From a bacterium (GTDB taxonomy: Bacteria; Margulisbacteria; Marinamargulisbacteria; SXXA01): a stretch of 18,244 nucleotides of DNA. This document shows positions 1-7,593 of this stretch, one piece after another. A model generated the notes under the pieces. It had not been told where the DNA came from and searched no databases. It worked only from the letters and a program-made list of their open reading frames with translations. The translations under genes were made by a program, and so were the position numbers. Numbering within the stretch: position 1 is the stretch's first letter; each line of letters begins with the position of its first letter. The stretch covers positions 1 to 18,244 of the forward strand of contig JAGYJO010000007.1 of assembly GCA_018402095.1 (NCBI GenBank). Direction: 5' to 3'.

Positions 1-2
1 AT

Positions 3-3000
3 AGTCTCTACGCGGAACTAACACCGGAAACACGATTGGCCATGGGCACCTTGTATGCCGATGGGGTTTTGGCGAACAATTCGGAAAGCAGCGCGTTTTT
101 GAAACAACTGGGCACCCACATGCGGGTCCTTGGCGCTGAAGACTGCGCGACAGCGGTCACCACTGGAAACTATGACGTCATGACCCAAATGGACAATTAC
201 AGCCTCGATATTTTTGGGGTGCACCCCCAATCTTTCGGCAAGCTCAACGCAGAACTGGCCATGAACGCCGCCAAAACCCCGGAAGACAAGTCAAAAGTCC
301 AAATCAAAAAAAGCCTCCATGACACCATGCAAAACCTCAAAAGCAAGGTCATGCTCACCGGTATGGATGGCAAAAAAACACAAATCCCCGTGAATTCGTT
401 GACGTTTGATGCCCCTACCGTACGCGTGCTATTGAGCTGTGCCAAAGAATCTGACCAAAAGGAATTCAAGCAACTGTTTGGGTATGCCATGATTCTGCAG
501 CACAAGCTCGATACCGGCGCCCCCATGGCCGCACCTGTCACCGACCAGTGTGCCCACGAACTGCTCAGCACATTGGGATTATCAAACCCTGCAGACGTCC
601 AAGAGATGGTCCAAAAAGGATTTTCCAGTGACGCATCGATAGACAAAACGATGTCTTTCATCTCCACTTTTTCAGCACGATTGGGTGCCAGAGAGGACGT
701 CCAAGCCGTGTTGTTTGAAATGGCCGCCAGCCCTATGGACGACATTGATGGCTTCGTCGGATCGTTGTACCGCTCAGCGACCAACGACGGCGGAATCGCA
801 TTGGGTGACGCCGTAGACCAGGTCAAACAATTCGTGGAAAGATTTTCGCCCAAAGCCAGTGACATCACAAGCCAAACGACACCAGCGACAACAAGCCAAA
901 ACATCCTCCAAGCCAACAAACGAACGTTCTTGCAAAAACTGGCCGACAGCCCAAACACCATGAGAGCCAAAGCCTTCGATATTCAAAAAGGCATTAGCAG
1001 TGTTTCCGATCGCTTGGATAAAATCAAAAGCTACAACGACAAAATCGCAGACAACCAAGCCACCATTGACCGCTGCCAACAAACGCTGGCCAGCATCGCG
1101 ACAACCATGACCCAAATCCCCGATCTACCGGCCGGCATTGAGATCCAACATGTCCGCCATGTGGTGAATGCCGATCTGGCTCGCCAAGAAGTGACAGACA
1201 TCACCCGCAGCGACATCGGACAGCCCCGTGCAGACATGCCCCTGATTTCCACTGATGTTTTGGCGACAAAACTGGCCTTTGTGACATCGCCCCCCCAAAG
1301 CATGTTCACAACGCAAGCCGACTATACGTTTAAACAAAAAGACATGACCACCGTCATCAGACCTGAAACACAAGGCGACAAAACCGTCCTGGTACTCTGT
1401 GAAAGACAGCATGGCCCAGATGGCAAAATCACAGAATCCCCCATGGGATACTTAGACCCCACACGCGACAAAGCCTTCATCGCTGCGTATGCCGAAAAAG
1501 CGACGGAGAGCATCTCCCATTCTGATTCGGCAAAGCACAGCGCCATGGTACGTGAAAAATTGGCCACCCCAGAAAGCAGGGAAGCGGCTACGACCAAACG
1601 GGCACTCACCAAACAAAAACCCCTATTGGAACAAGATCTCCGCACCGCGCTCACCAAAAAAACCAGCCGTGAAGCAAAGTCTGAAACGCTATTTGCCACC
1701 GGCAGTACCGCATTCAAGTCGGCCCAAAATGCCGTGCGTGTCGCCATCGCCGAATATAGCCGGGAAAAACTCTCCGGACTCACACGATCCGGCATGAAAG
1801 AAGCGATGGCCACACTGACCACCACCATTGGCCGCGACCCCGAAGCGATGGCGGCCATCCAAAGCAAACTCACCAGCTTCCAAGGCGACGATAGCCCTGA
1901 GCTAGGCGCACTCATGAGCGCCGAAGTACGGTCTTTCAAAGGCGAAGCCTCTTTCAAGGAATGGCAATCCGGTTACCGTCTCAGTGGCAGTGCCCAAAAA
2001 GAACTCGAAAAAGCAGAGGCCTTGCAAAACACCCCCGAATACAAAAACAAAAAAAGCTACGACCATGCCAAATCTATTCTCCAAGACATGCAAAGCGGGG
2101 ACAACGTGGCCCTCAACTTTGGTAGCGGCATCGATATCAACACCGGGCTGGTGGGCCGTCTGGCGACATCCGCTGCGACAGGCGGTGTAGCAGACCTCTC
2201 GTTGACAGTGAAAACCGAAAAAACAGACGGCATCGGCTTGATCAAAACCGACACCGGTTATCAGGTGCATTTGTCCGCACAGGCCTTGGGGTCCGTAGGA
2301 CTGGACAGCGTTTTCGGCGGCATCGCAACGATCGGAATTAGCGCGACAGGCAGCGCCGATATCGGGTATTTGCTAGACTTCAACCAAGTCGATGATGCCG
2401 CAGCATTTGTCGGGGCACTGGTCTCTGGCAACCTAGAATCCGTCAAAGACAAAGCTTGCCTAGGGGCAGCCTCTGCTGTGCACAATACCTCTGGAAAATC
2501 ATTGCGCCTGAGTGCCAGCGTCGGTATCAAAGTGGCCGCACCTATTCCTGGGCTAGACACGACACTCAGTGTTGGGGATGTAAAACTGGCGGTTTCAGGG
2601 GCCATCGCCACCGAGCACAGCGAGAATATTCACGGGCAAACGGAAACCACCACAATGTCCTTTTTGGGAAAATTCAGCTACAGCAGTGATGCCGTAGGGG
2701 ATGTCCTCTCTGGCGGCGTCAGCGTTGTCGCCAATACCTTCACCCCCACCACCCCAGTCACCGAAGCTGCGCATGAAAAAGCCAGCGAAGCAGCGGAAGA
2801 GCACGCCAGTGAGATGGGGCAGGTTTCAGGAGAGGCGTCCTTGCACATAGCCTCATCCGTATCGGTCACGACCAATCCCCAAGGCTTCACCGAAAGCTAC
2901 AGCATCACGGACACCATCGCCTGCAATGTGTTCAACAAAACGACCCTCAACGGGGCCAACATTGCCACCATGACCATCGACAAACTGTTGTCTGGCAGAG

Positions 3001-3404
3001 GAAACGGGAGCTCGGCCTTTGCGGACAAACTGGCCGACATCACCGACGGCAATCAAGAGCGCCAAACTGCGGTCATGACGCTATTAGCCAAGGCGACACC
3101 TGGACAAGAGATTGCGGTGTCACGCGCACTGAGCAGAGACAAATGCTTTGAGCTCAACACCCTGCTCAGCACGACAGGCAAAAAACCAGAACAAATCAAA
3201 GCCGATACAGATACAGCCGCCGCTTTTGTGAAAGATATCCGCAACTACGACATCACCAGCATTTCCCTACTCAGCACTGCACGTGAGGTCAACAACAGTA
3301 GTGACAGACTCATAGACCAGGCCATGGACAGCATCGGCACGATCAAACAAACGACTATCGCGAAAGGAAAACAAACGACCCTTGAGACGGTGTCTATCGT
3401 TTAG
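3..3404 (+). CDS. Very large protein of unknown function, 5' end outside window
   Basis: The frame is open to the left edge, so the TTG at 36 and ATG at 42 are probably internal codons and the true start lies upstream. At least 1133 residues are visible. I recognise no family. The first third is mixed, mostly helical. A Gln/Asp/Lys-rich segment near 1000-1100 could form a short coiled coil, and Lys/Glu-rich helices lie at about 1490-1760. From about 2100 to 2950 the protein changes character: Gly, Ser and Thr alternate with hydrophobic residues in strand-like runs (for example GGIATIGISATGSADIGY and LRLSASVGIKVAAPIP), resembling a beta-barrel or other amphipathic beta structure. The C-terminus is helical again. 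There is no visible ankyrin, LRR or catalytic motif. Codon use is consistent throughout, so it is a real gene. A secreted toxin or effector, or a surface protein, would fit the neighbours, but that is inference. Confidence 0.85.
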   Translation, partial: SLYAELTPETRLAMGTLYADGVLANNSESSAFLKQLGTHMRVLGAEDCATAVTTGNYDVMTQMDNYSLDIFGVHPQSFGKLNAELAMNAAKTPEDKSKVQIKKSLHDTMQNLKSKVMLTGMDGKKTQIPVNSLTFDAPTVRVLLSCAKESDQKEFKQLFGYAMILQHKLDTGAPMAAPVTDQCAHELLSTLGLSNPADVQEMVQKGFSSDASIDKTMSFISTFSARLGAREDVQAVLFEMAASPMDDIDGFVGSLYRSATNDGGIALGDAVDQVKQFVERFSPKASDITSQTTPATTSQNILQANKRTFLQKLADSPNTMRAKAFDIQKGISSVSDRLDKIKSYNDKIADNQATIDRCQQTLASIATTMTQIPDLPAGIEIQHVRHVVNADLARQEVTDITRSDIGQPRADMPLISTDVLATKLAFVTSPPQSMFTTQADYTFKQKDMTTVIRPETQGDKTVLVLCERQHGPDGKITESPMGYLDPTRDKAFIAAYAEKATESISHSDSAKHSAMVREKLATPESREAATTKRALTKQKPLLEQDLRTALTKKTSREAKSETLFATGSTAFKSAQNAVRVAIAEYSREKLSGLTRSGMKEAMATLTTTIGRDPEAMAAIQSKLTSFQGDDSPELGALMSAEVRSFKGEASFKEWQSGYRLSGSAQKELEKAEALQNTPEYKNKKSYDHAKSILQDMQSGDNVALNFGSGIDINTGLVGRLATSAATGGVADLSLTVKTEKTDGIGLIKTDTGYQVHLSAQALGSVGLDSVFGGIATIGISATGSADIGYLLDFNQVDDAAAFVGALVSGNLESVKDKACLGAASAVHNTSGKSLRLSASVGIKVAAPIPGLDTTLSVGDVKLAVSGAIATEHSENIHGQTETTTMSFLGKFSYSSDAVGDVLSGGVSVVANTFTPTTPVTEAAHEKASEAAEEHASEMGQVSGEASLHIASSVSVTTNPQGFTESYSITDTIACNVFNKTTLNGANIATMTIDKLLSGRGNGSSAFADKLADITDGNQERQTAVMTLLAKATPGQEIAVSRALSRDKCFELNTLLSTTGKKPEQIKADTDTAAAFVKDIRNYDITSISLLSTAREVNNSSDRLIDQAMDSIGTIKQTTIAKGKQTTLETVSIV

Positions 3405-3500
3405 GAACAAGGTCTAAACAACCTGCAATTTTTTCCTATAAAACCCGATAACACCCCATAACAACTCTCTAGGACGTCATTCAAAAAAAGGGACATGCAA

Positions 3501-4589
3501 ATGCAACAACACAAAATAGTCGCGATGAAAACGCCAGAATTTAGAATACAGCTACTTACGGCAGAAGGGCCTCTCGAATGTCAGGTTCCGGAATCCGTCA
3601 TTGCAAAGACCCATTGGAACGTTCTCCTGGAGGGAGACGCTTGGAAGATGAGTGCCGAGTCTAGGGACCGCCTCATTCAGATCCCGGATATCTACAGCCC
3701 AAACGTTATTGATTTTTGCCTTCGGTATTTGGCAAACGCTACGGTTGCACAAACAGAAACAGACTTTCTGATCCAGAATTCCCCAGGAATACTACATTGC
3801 CTAGCGTCCTGGTGCGTAGAGCCACAAGAGGCAGATCCCATTATCCTCAGTCTGAAAAAAGAATTGCAGCAGATGACGCCACAAGACGCCTACGCATCGC
3901 TTTTGGCGTTTCAAGACGTACACACCATGAAACACAAAGTTGCGGATCTCTTTTTTTCGATTCCCATGTTTTGGGAATATGCAAACGATCAGGAAGCCGC
4001 CAATGGGCCAGACGCTCTCCCTGAAAGTTGGGTACACACCCTTCATTTACGTAAAGCTGAAACGTCTTGGGACTTTTCCAAATTCACAAACCTAGAAACA
4101 TTGGTCGGCGTGCATCCGAATATGCACACGGCGTTCACTGCCAGTCAATCCACATTAAAAAACGTTGATTTAACGGAGTGCGACTTATCCGGCGTCCGGG
4201 TTCCGGAAAGCCTCCTCGGTGTAACTTCACTAAAGCTTTCTGAGGCAACAAACATTCCGACTGAGCTCATTTCCATCGCCTTAGATGCTCAGATTCCTTC
4301 GATTGATTTAAGCCGCTGTTACTTAGCCGGCATAACTGTGCCTGACAGTTTAAAAGGCGTAGAGTCACTCTTTCTCTATCGGGCAAAAAACATTCCGCCG
4401 GCGCTCATTTCCAGAGCCTTAGAAGCTCAGATTCCTTCGATTGATTTAAGCCTCTGCGACTTATCCGGCATAACGGTGCCTAACTATTTAGAAGGCGTAA
4501 AGTCACTGGATCTTTCTTTGGCAACAAACATTCCGCCGGCGCTCATTTCACGAATACAAAGAGATAACCCTAATGCACTGCACATATAA
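3501..4589 (+). CDS. Candidate BTB/Skp1-like protein with C-terminal leucine-rich repeats
   Basis: The protein has 362 residues from the ATG at 3501. That start is preferred to the ATG at 3495 because AAAGGG (3487-3492) is 8 nt before 3501 but only 2 nt before 3495. Residues 14-80 (FRIQLLTAEGPLECQVPESV, then IQIPDIYSPNVIDFCLRYL) follow the order of a Skp1/BTB fold: a strand, a dipeptide turn, a helix, then a strand of the IPLPNV type followed by a helix. This is a match by eye, not proven. Residues 80-190 are helical. From residue 222 there are three tandem 46-residue repeats of the type IDLSxCDLSGITVP-x-L-x-GVxSLxL-xx-ATNIP, each probably two LRR turns. There is no signal peptide. BTB/F-box-LRR proteins are known as expanded families in amoeba-associated Chlamydiae, where they are thought to engage host cullin ubiquitin ligases; a similar host role is inferred here. 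The neighbouring NEL-like gene supports a ubiquitin theme. Confidence 0.8.
   Translation: MQQHKIVAMKTPEFRIQLLTAEGPLECQVPESVIAKTHWNVLLEGDAWKMSAESRDRLIQIPDIYSPNVIDFCLRYLANATVAQTETDFLIQNSPGILHCLASWCVEPQEADPIILSLKKELQQMTPQDAYASLLAFQDVHTMKHKVADLFFSIPMFWEYANDQEAANGPDALPESWVHTLHLRKAETSWDFSKFTNLETLVGVHPNMHTAFTASQSTLKNVDLTECDLSGVRVPESLLGVTSLKLSEATNIPTELISIALDAQIPSIDLSRCYLAGITVPDSLKGVESLFLYRAKNIPPALISRALEAQIPSIDLSLCDLSGITVPNYLEGVKSLDLSLATNIPPALISRIQRDNPNALHI
4164..4577 (+). repeat. Three tandem 138-bp repeats encoding LRR-like units
   Basis: The units start at 4164, 4302 and 4440 with an exact 138-bp period (46 codons). Units 2 and 3 share long identical DNA stretches around 4391-4410 versus 4529-4548 and 4302-4314 versus 4440-4452, and the end of unit 1 matches the end of unit 2 around 4284-4301. 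This suggests recent tandem duplication. The reading frame is kept, and the third unit degenerates over its last ten codons, close to the stop codon. Confidence 0.85.
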
Positions 4590-4608
4590 AGCCGTCTAAA
4601 CTCAAAAA

Positions 4609-4668
4609 CAGTGACGGCGGTGTTTTTGCACAGTGCATCGAAACGAGCAAGATATGCACCCGTCACTG
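4609..4668. repeat. Inverted repeat in intergenic region
   Basis: CAGTGACGG (4609-4617) is the exact reverse complement of CCGTCACTG (4660-4668), with 42 bp between. Inside lies a second small palindrome, TGCACAGTGCA (4627-4637). No T-run follows, so it is not a classical terminator. Function unknown. Confidence 0.5.
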
Positions 4669-4784
4669 CAAAACATCATTGAAACACACGCCTGATCAGA
4701 GACGCGGTCACGGATTTCCCCAAGGACAAACGTGGATACATATTCGAAAAATACAGTGAAATTTTTTTAGAAATCACACGATAA
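4654..4784 (+). pseudogene. Possible remnant of a small gene with one frameshift
   Basis: An ATG at 4654 opens a 13-codon frame, MHPSLQNIIETHA, ending at TGA. One base off, at 4692, a protein-like stretch of 30 codons follows (it contains DFPKDKRGYIFEKYSEIFLE) and ends at TAA 4782-4784. Inserting one base near 4692 would join them into about 43 residues. No homolog is recognised, and a stretch this short could be open by chance. Confidence 0.2.
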
Positions 4785-4822
4785 CCACGTATATCAAAAG
4801 TCATAAAAGGGGCGACTTCACT

Positions 4823-6592
4823 ATGAAAATAACCAGAGCGCTGGTGCCATTGTTTCTACTGCAACAATCACTACAAGGCCAAAGCACGCCATTGTTAAGG
4901 GGCGTCGACACCCACAAAAAAACGGCCGCCATGCACACCACGCCTATACATGACGAAGCAACGATCAGGGCGTCGATCATAGACATGGGTCACGAACAAC
5001 CACACAGCAGACAAGACGACACAAACGCCCTCGTGAGTCGGCTGCGAGACATGTTTCCATTATCCACTGAGTTACAGAAGTCACAAACACCCCCTATCCT
5101 CACAAAAGACAAAGATACCCGTCAGGTGTTGCATACCATCGGATTTGACACCCATGACAAAAACGAATCACAGGCCTTAATTGAAGCCTTAATTCTACAA
5201 AAAGCCGCTAGGCATAATCCAAATATAGAAAGCCTAAGCCTATTATTTGAAATAGCGCCGGATGCGATATATGCCCAAAATAAGGACGGAAACAATATAG
5301 CGCTGCTTGCCGTGAAAAACGATAACAACAAGCTCTTGAACCTTGTGTTGAACCTAGACAATACGTTGGTACTTGCCTGCAATAAGGATGGCTACAATGG
5401 GGCGACATTAGCAATGGCATTACGAAACAAAGACACCTTCATAATGAGCGTCTCTTGGCAGCCTTCGCTGATGACAGACAGAGATCAAAATGGGATGCGC
5501 CCAGAAGACTTACTTCAAAAAGACGATGCCTACATGCAAGAAGCTGTTAATGAAATTTATTCGGAAATTCGGCTAAAGCCTCTAACCAATTTGCTCGTAA
5601 CGATGACCATACTCACTACAGTAGGCGTTGTCTTATTCCTTTTGTCTAAAGCGCGAGAAGAGTGCCGTAGTGAGGACACAACGGCATGGCCGCACCAACA
5701 TCGCACCCCACCTACACACATCGCCATAACAGGTGAGTCAGATATAACGCCAAGCACCGTCAATAACGTTATCCGCCTTTGGACACAGGCAGAGACGCCC
5801 TCCAAACTATGGCGATACGGTGATGGCGGTGCGATCACCGATGACACCCAATCTGGTTTTATTTCATTTGCAACGATGCTTTTCCGTTTGTATCACGAAA
5901 GTCCCAATAATACGCATCAACGAAACATTGTGTGCCAAAACATGAAAAAAATCATAGCCCAAATGGAAGCGGCCTATGACTCTTCTGGATCTGACTTTTC
6001 AAAAGCGCGCACTATTCACAATTATCTTGCTATAGCAGAAGAATCTGTAGGGTCATGTATAGACAGCATCAGAATAGGCTACATTAGGTTTCAATTGCTG
6101 TATCAATTACACGCGCCCCCCCAAGCTGGACATAGTACAGAAATAGAAAATATTCGCGATCAACTAGACACCGTAGCGCGTATTATAGACTTTGTAACCG
6201 ACGTTAGAGAGATGGGTATTATCCATTCAAAAGGCACGCATGGAAAAGAGAGCCGCGTCTCTCCAGGGTTTGTGAGGTTACCCGATATCAGTGCCGCCGC
6301 ATTTCCCGCAGGCTATCAAGAAACCAAAACAATCACTGAGCTTAGACACGCTCACGTTACGCAGTATTGCCAAGATGACCCGGCGCGATACGAGGTCCTA
6401 TCTATACGAGATGATGTTGAGGATATTCTCCAAATCATGAACACGATGAACGACATTAGCGCACATAAATTACCATTGAAACATGAGGGCTGCCGCAGCT
6501 TGGCGGATGAAAAGATAGATCAAGCAATACGGTTTATTCGCGAGGAACGTGACGCTCAGGTCACAAACACAACAAAAATCAAAGACCTTTAG
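4823..6592 (+). CDS. Ankyrin-repeat membrane protein with C-terminal NEL-like ubiquitin ligase domain
   Basis: This is a 589-residue protein; AAAAGGGG precedes its ATG by 10 nt. The N-terminus (KITRALVPLFLLQQSLQG) resembles a Sec signal or membrane anchor. Residues about 130-235 hold about three degenerate ankyrin repeats (NKDGNNIALLAVKND, NKDGYNGATLAMALRN, DQNGMRPEDLL). Residues about 253-274 are one membrane span (LTNLLVTMTILTTVGVVLFL). Residues about 312-580 follow the NEL domain of the IpaH/SspH effectors as I remember it: W then F-x-x-FxxxLxRL; AIAEESVGSCIDSI, aligning with the AxxAxxSCxDR catalytic block, so Cys412 and Asp414 would be the CxD motif; DDVED at 530-534 for the DE[IV]E helix; and ADEKIDQAIRFIREE near the end. 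The Cys-to-DDVE spacing is longer, and the tail shorter, than in IpaH. NEL domains form a thioester with ubiquitin and are usually joined to LRRs; fusion to ankyrins and a membrane span would be unusual. The NEL call needs a profile search. Confidence 0.85.
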   Translation: MKITRALVPLFLLQQSLQGQSTPLLRGVDTHKKTAAMHTTPIHDEATIRASIIDMGHEQPHSRQDDTNALVSRLRDMFPLSTELQKSQTPPILTKDKDTRQVLHTIGFDTHDKNESQALIEALILQKAARHNPNIESLSLLFEIAPDAIYAQNKDGNNIALLAVKNDNNKLLNLVLNLDNTLVLACNKDGYNGATLAMALRNKDTFIMSVSWQPSLMTDRDQNGMRPEDLLQKDDAYMQEAVNEIYSEIRLKPLTNLLVTMTILTTVGVVLFLLSKAREECRSEDTTAWPHQHRTPPTHIAITGESDITPSTVNNVIRLWTQAETPSKLWRYGDGGAITDDTQSGFISFATMLFRLYHESPNNTHQRNIVCQNMKKIIAQMEAAYDSSGSDFSKARTIHNYLAIAEESVGSCIDSIRIGYIRFQLLYQLHAPPQAGHSTEIENIRDQLDTVARIIDFVTDVREMGIIHSKGTHGKESRVSPGFVRLPDISAAAFPAGYQETKTITELRHAHVTQYCQDDPARYEVLSIRDDVEDILQIMNTMNDISAHKLPLKHEGCRSLADEKIDQAIRFIREERDAQVTNTTKIKDL

Positions 6593-6641
6593 CCCGGTCA
6601 AATAAAACCGAGGACTAAACGAAGCTGATTCTCCAAAACAC

Positions 6642-6661
6642 GGGCGCGATGAATCGCGCCC
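6642..6661. repeat. REP-like palindrome (GGGCGCGA-TGAA-TCGCGCCC)
   Basis: A perfect 8-bp GC-rich stem with a 4-nt loop, followed by CTAC. Hairpins of this GGGCGCGA...TCGCGCCCCTAC type occur as interspersed intergenic repeats in many bacterial genomes. There is no T-run, so it is a weak terminator candidate for the upstream gene. It ends 4 nt before the -35 box of the queF promoter. Confidence 0.6.
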
Positions 6662-6665
6662 CTAC

Positions 6666-6694
6666 TTGGCTATAAACCCCGTCACTTGTATGAT
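6666..6694 (+). promoter_or_regulatory. Sigma-70-type promoter for queF-smpB-queC
   Basis: TTGGCT (-35, 4/6) and TATGAT (-10, 5/6) are separated by exactly 17 bp. Transcription would start near 6701, giving a leader of about 30 nt that contains the AAGGA ribosome site at 6721-6725. The leader is too short for a preQ1 riboswitch. Confidence 0.6.
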
Positions 6695-6732
6695 GAAACG
6701 ACTTACCAATCATCTCCAAAAAGGATCCCGCC

Positions 6733-7122
6733 ATGGCCACTGCTGAAGGACTCTCACTTCCCTTTGAACCCGAATCCGCTATCCGCGTTGATTTTCTCGA
6801 AACCTTTCCCTATGAAGGGGCCCGCCAACGTGTGCGTTACGAAACCACCGAATGGTCATGTGTCTGTCCTTTTTCCGGGTTGCCAGACTACGGGAAACTG
6901 ATCATCGATTACATTCCAGGAGATCGCATCGTTGAGCTCAAATCTCTCAAGTATTACATTGTTTCTTACCGAAACATTGGGATTTACCAAGAACCCGTCA
7001 CAAACAGACTCTTCCAAGACCTCAAGAAGCTATTGGCACCCCAATATCTACGCATCGAAACTATTTACAACACCCGAGGGGGTATCGACACCACGTGTAT
7101 GATCGAAGAGGGTCAGGTATAA
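6733..7122 (+). CDS. queF: NADPH-dependent 7-cyano-7-deazaguanine reductase
   Basis: QueF reduces the nitrile of preQ0 to the aminomethyl group of preQ1, the base later exchanged into tRNA anticodons to form queuosine. The 129-residue protein is the short (type I, YkvM-like) form. The catalytic cysteine is Cys45 in CVCPFSG and the proton donor Asp52 in GLPDYG. The QueF signature ELKSLKYY is at residues 68-75, and Glu87, which binds the substrate base, lies in IGIYQEPVTNR. The residue before Glu87 is Gln; the B. subtilis and E. coli enzymes have His there, and substitution at this position seems to occur in other type I enzymes. AAGGA lies 7 nt before the ATG. First gene of an operon with smpB and queC. 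Confidence 0.95.
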   Translation: MATAEGLSLPFEPESAIRVDFLETFPYEGARQRVRYETTEWSCVCPFSGLPDYGKLIIDYIPGDRIVELKSLKYYIVSYRNIGIYQEPVTNRLFQDLKKLLAPQYLRIETIYNTRGGIDTTCMIEEGQV

Positions 7123-7128
7123 GTCTTT

Positions 7129-7593
7129 ATGGCATCTGACATACAAACCCTCGTTGCCAACAACAAAAAAGCCCGCTTCGACTACGAAATCGTCGACACC
7201 CTAGAAGTTGGCATCGCGCTGGAAGGCTGCGAAGTCAAATCCGTGCGTGCCGGCAAAGTGAGTATCAAAGAAAGTTATGCCAAGCCCACCGGCAGCGAAC
7301 TCTGGCTGGTCAATTGTCATATCGCCGAATATACCCAGGCCAGCTTTGACAAGGCCGACGCGATGCGGCAGCGCAAACTTTTGCTACATAAAAAAGAATT
7401 AAACAAATGGATGGCCAAATGTCAGGTCAAAGGATTTACGATCGTCCCCTTGCGGATGTACATCACCACCAAACAACTGGTGAAGGTAGAAATCGGGCTG
7501 GCCAAATCCAAAAAAACCCACGACAAAAGAGCCGCCGTCAAAGAGCGGGACGCCAGCAGAGATATCGCCAGAGGACTGGGGGCCCGTTATTAA
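7129..7593 (+). CDS. smpB: SsrA-binding protein SmpB
   Basis: SmpB binds tmRNA (SsrA) and carries it to stalled ribosomes for trans-translation. The protein has 154 residues, usual for the family. It shows the N-terminal NNKKARFDYEI (11-21), LEGCEVKSVR (31-40), the S-x-KESYA and WLVNCHIAEY block of the OB fold, and the basic C-terminal tail KKTHDKR at 128-134, which enters the mRNA channel. It starts 6 nt after queF; a GAGGGTCAGG stretch within the end of queF can serve as ribosome site. It ends immediately before the queC ATG. The tmRNA gene is not in this window. Confidence 0.97.
   Translation: MASDIQTLVANNKKARFDYEIVDTLEVGIALEGCEVKSVRAGKVSIKESYAKPTGSELWLVNCHIAEYTQASFDKADAMRQRKLLLHKKELNKWMAKCQVKGFTIVPLRMYITTKQLVKVEIGLAKSKKTHDKRAAVKERDASRDIARGLGARY

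Noticed and set aside
197..1957. Long open frames on the minus strand opposite the giant gene (197-970 and 1322-1957)
   Set aside because: They lie wholly antisense to a convincing coding frame, lack ribosome sites, and their composition is that of a reverse complement of the plus-strand gene.
4484..4666. 60-codon minus-strand frame spanning the end of the LRR gene
   Set aside because: Half of it is antisense to the LRR repeats, and there is no ribosome site or recognisable motif.
6695..6732. preQ1 riboswitch in the queF leader
   Set aside because: The leader from the predicted start site is only about 30 nt, and no aptamer-like stem with an A-rich tail is visible.
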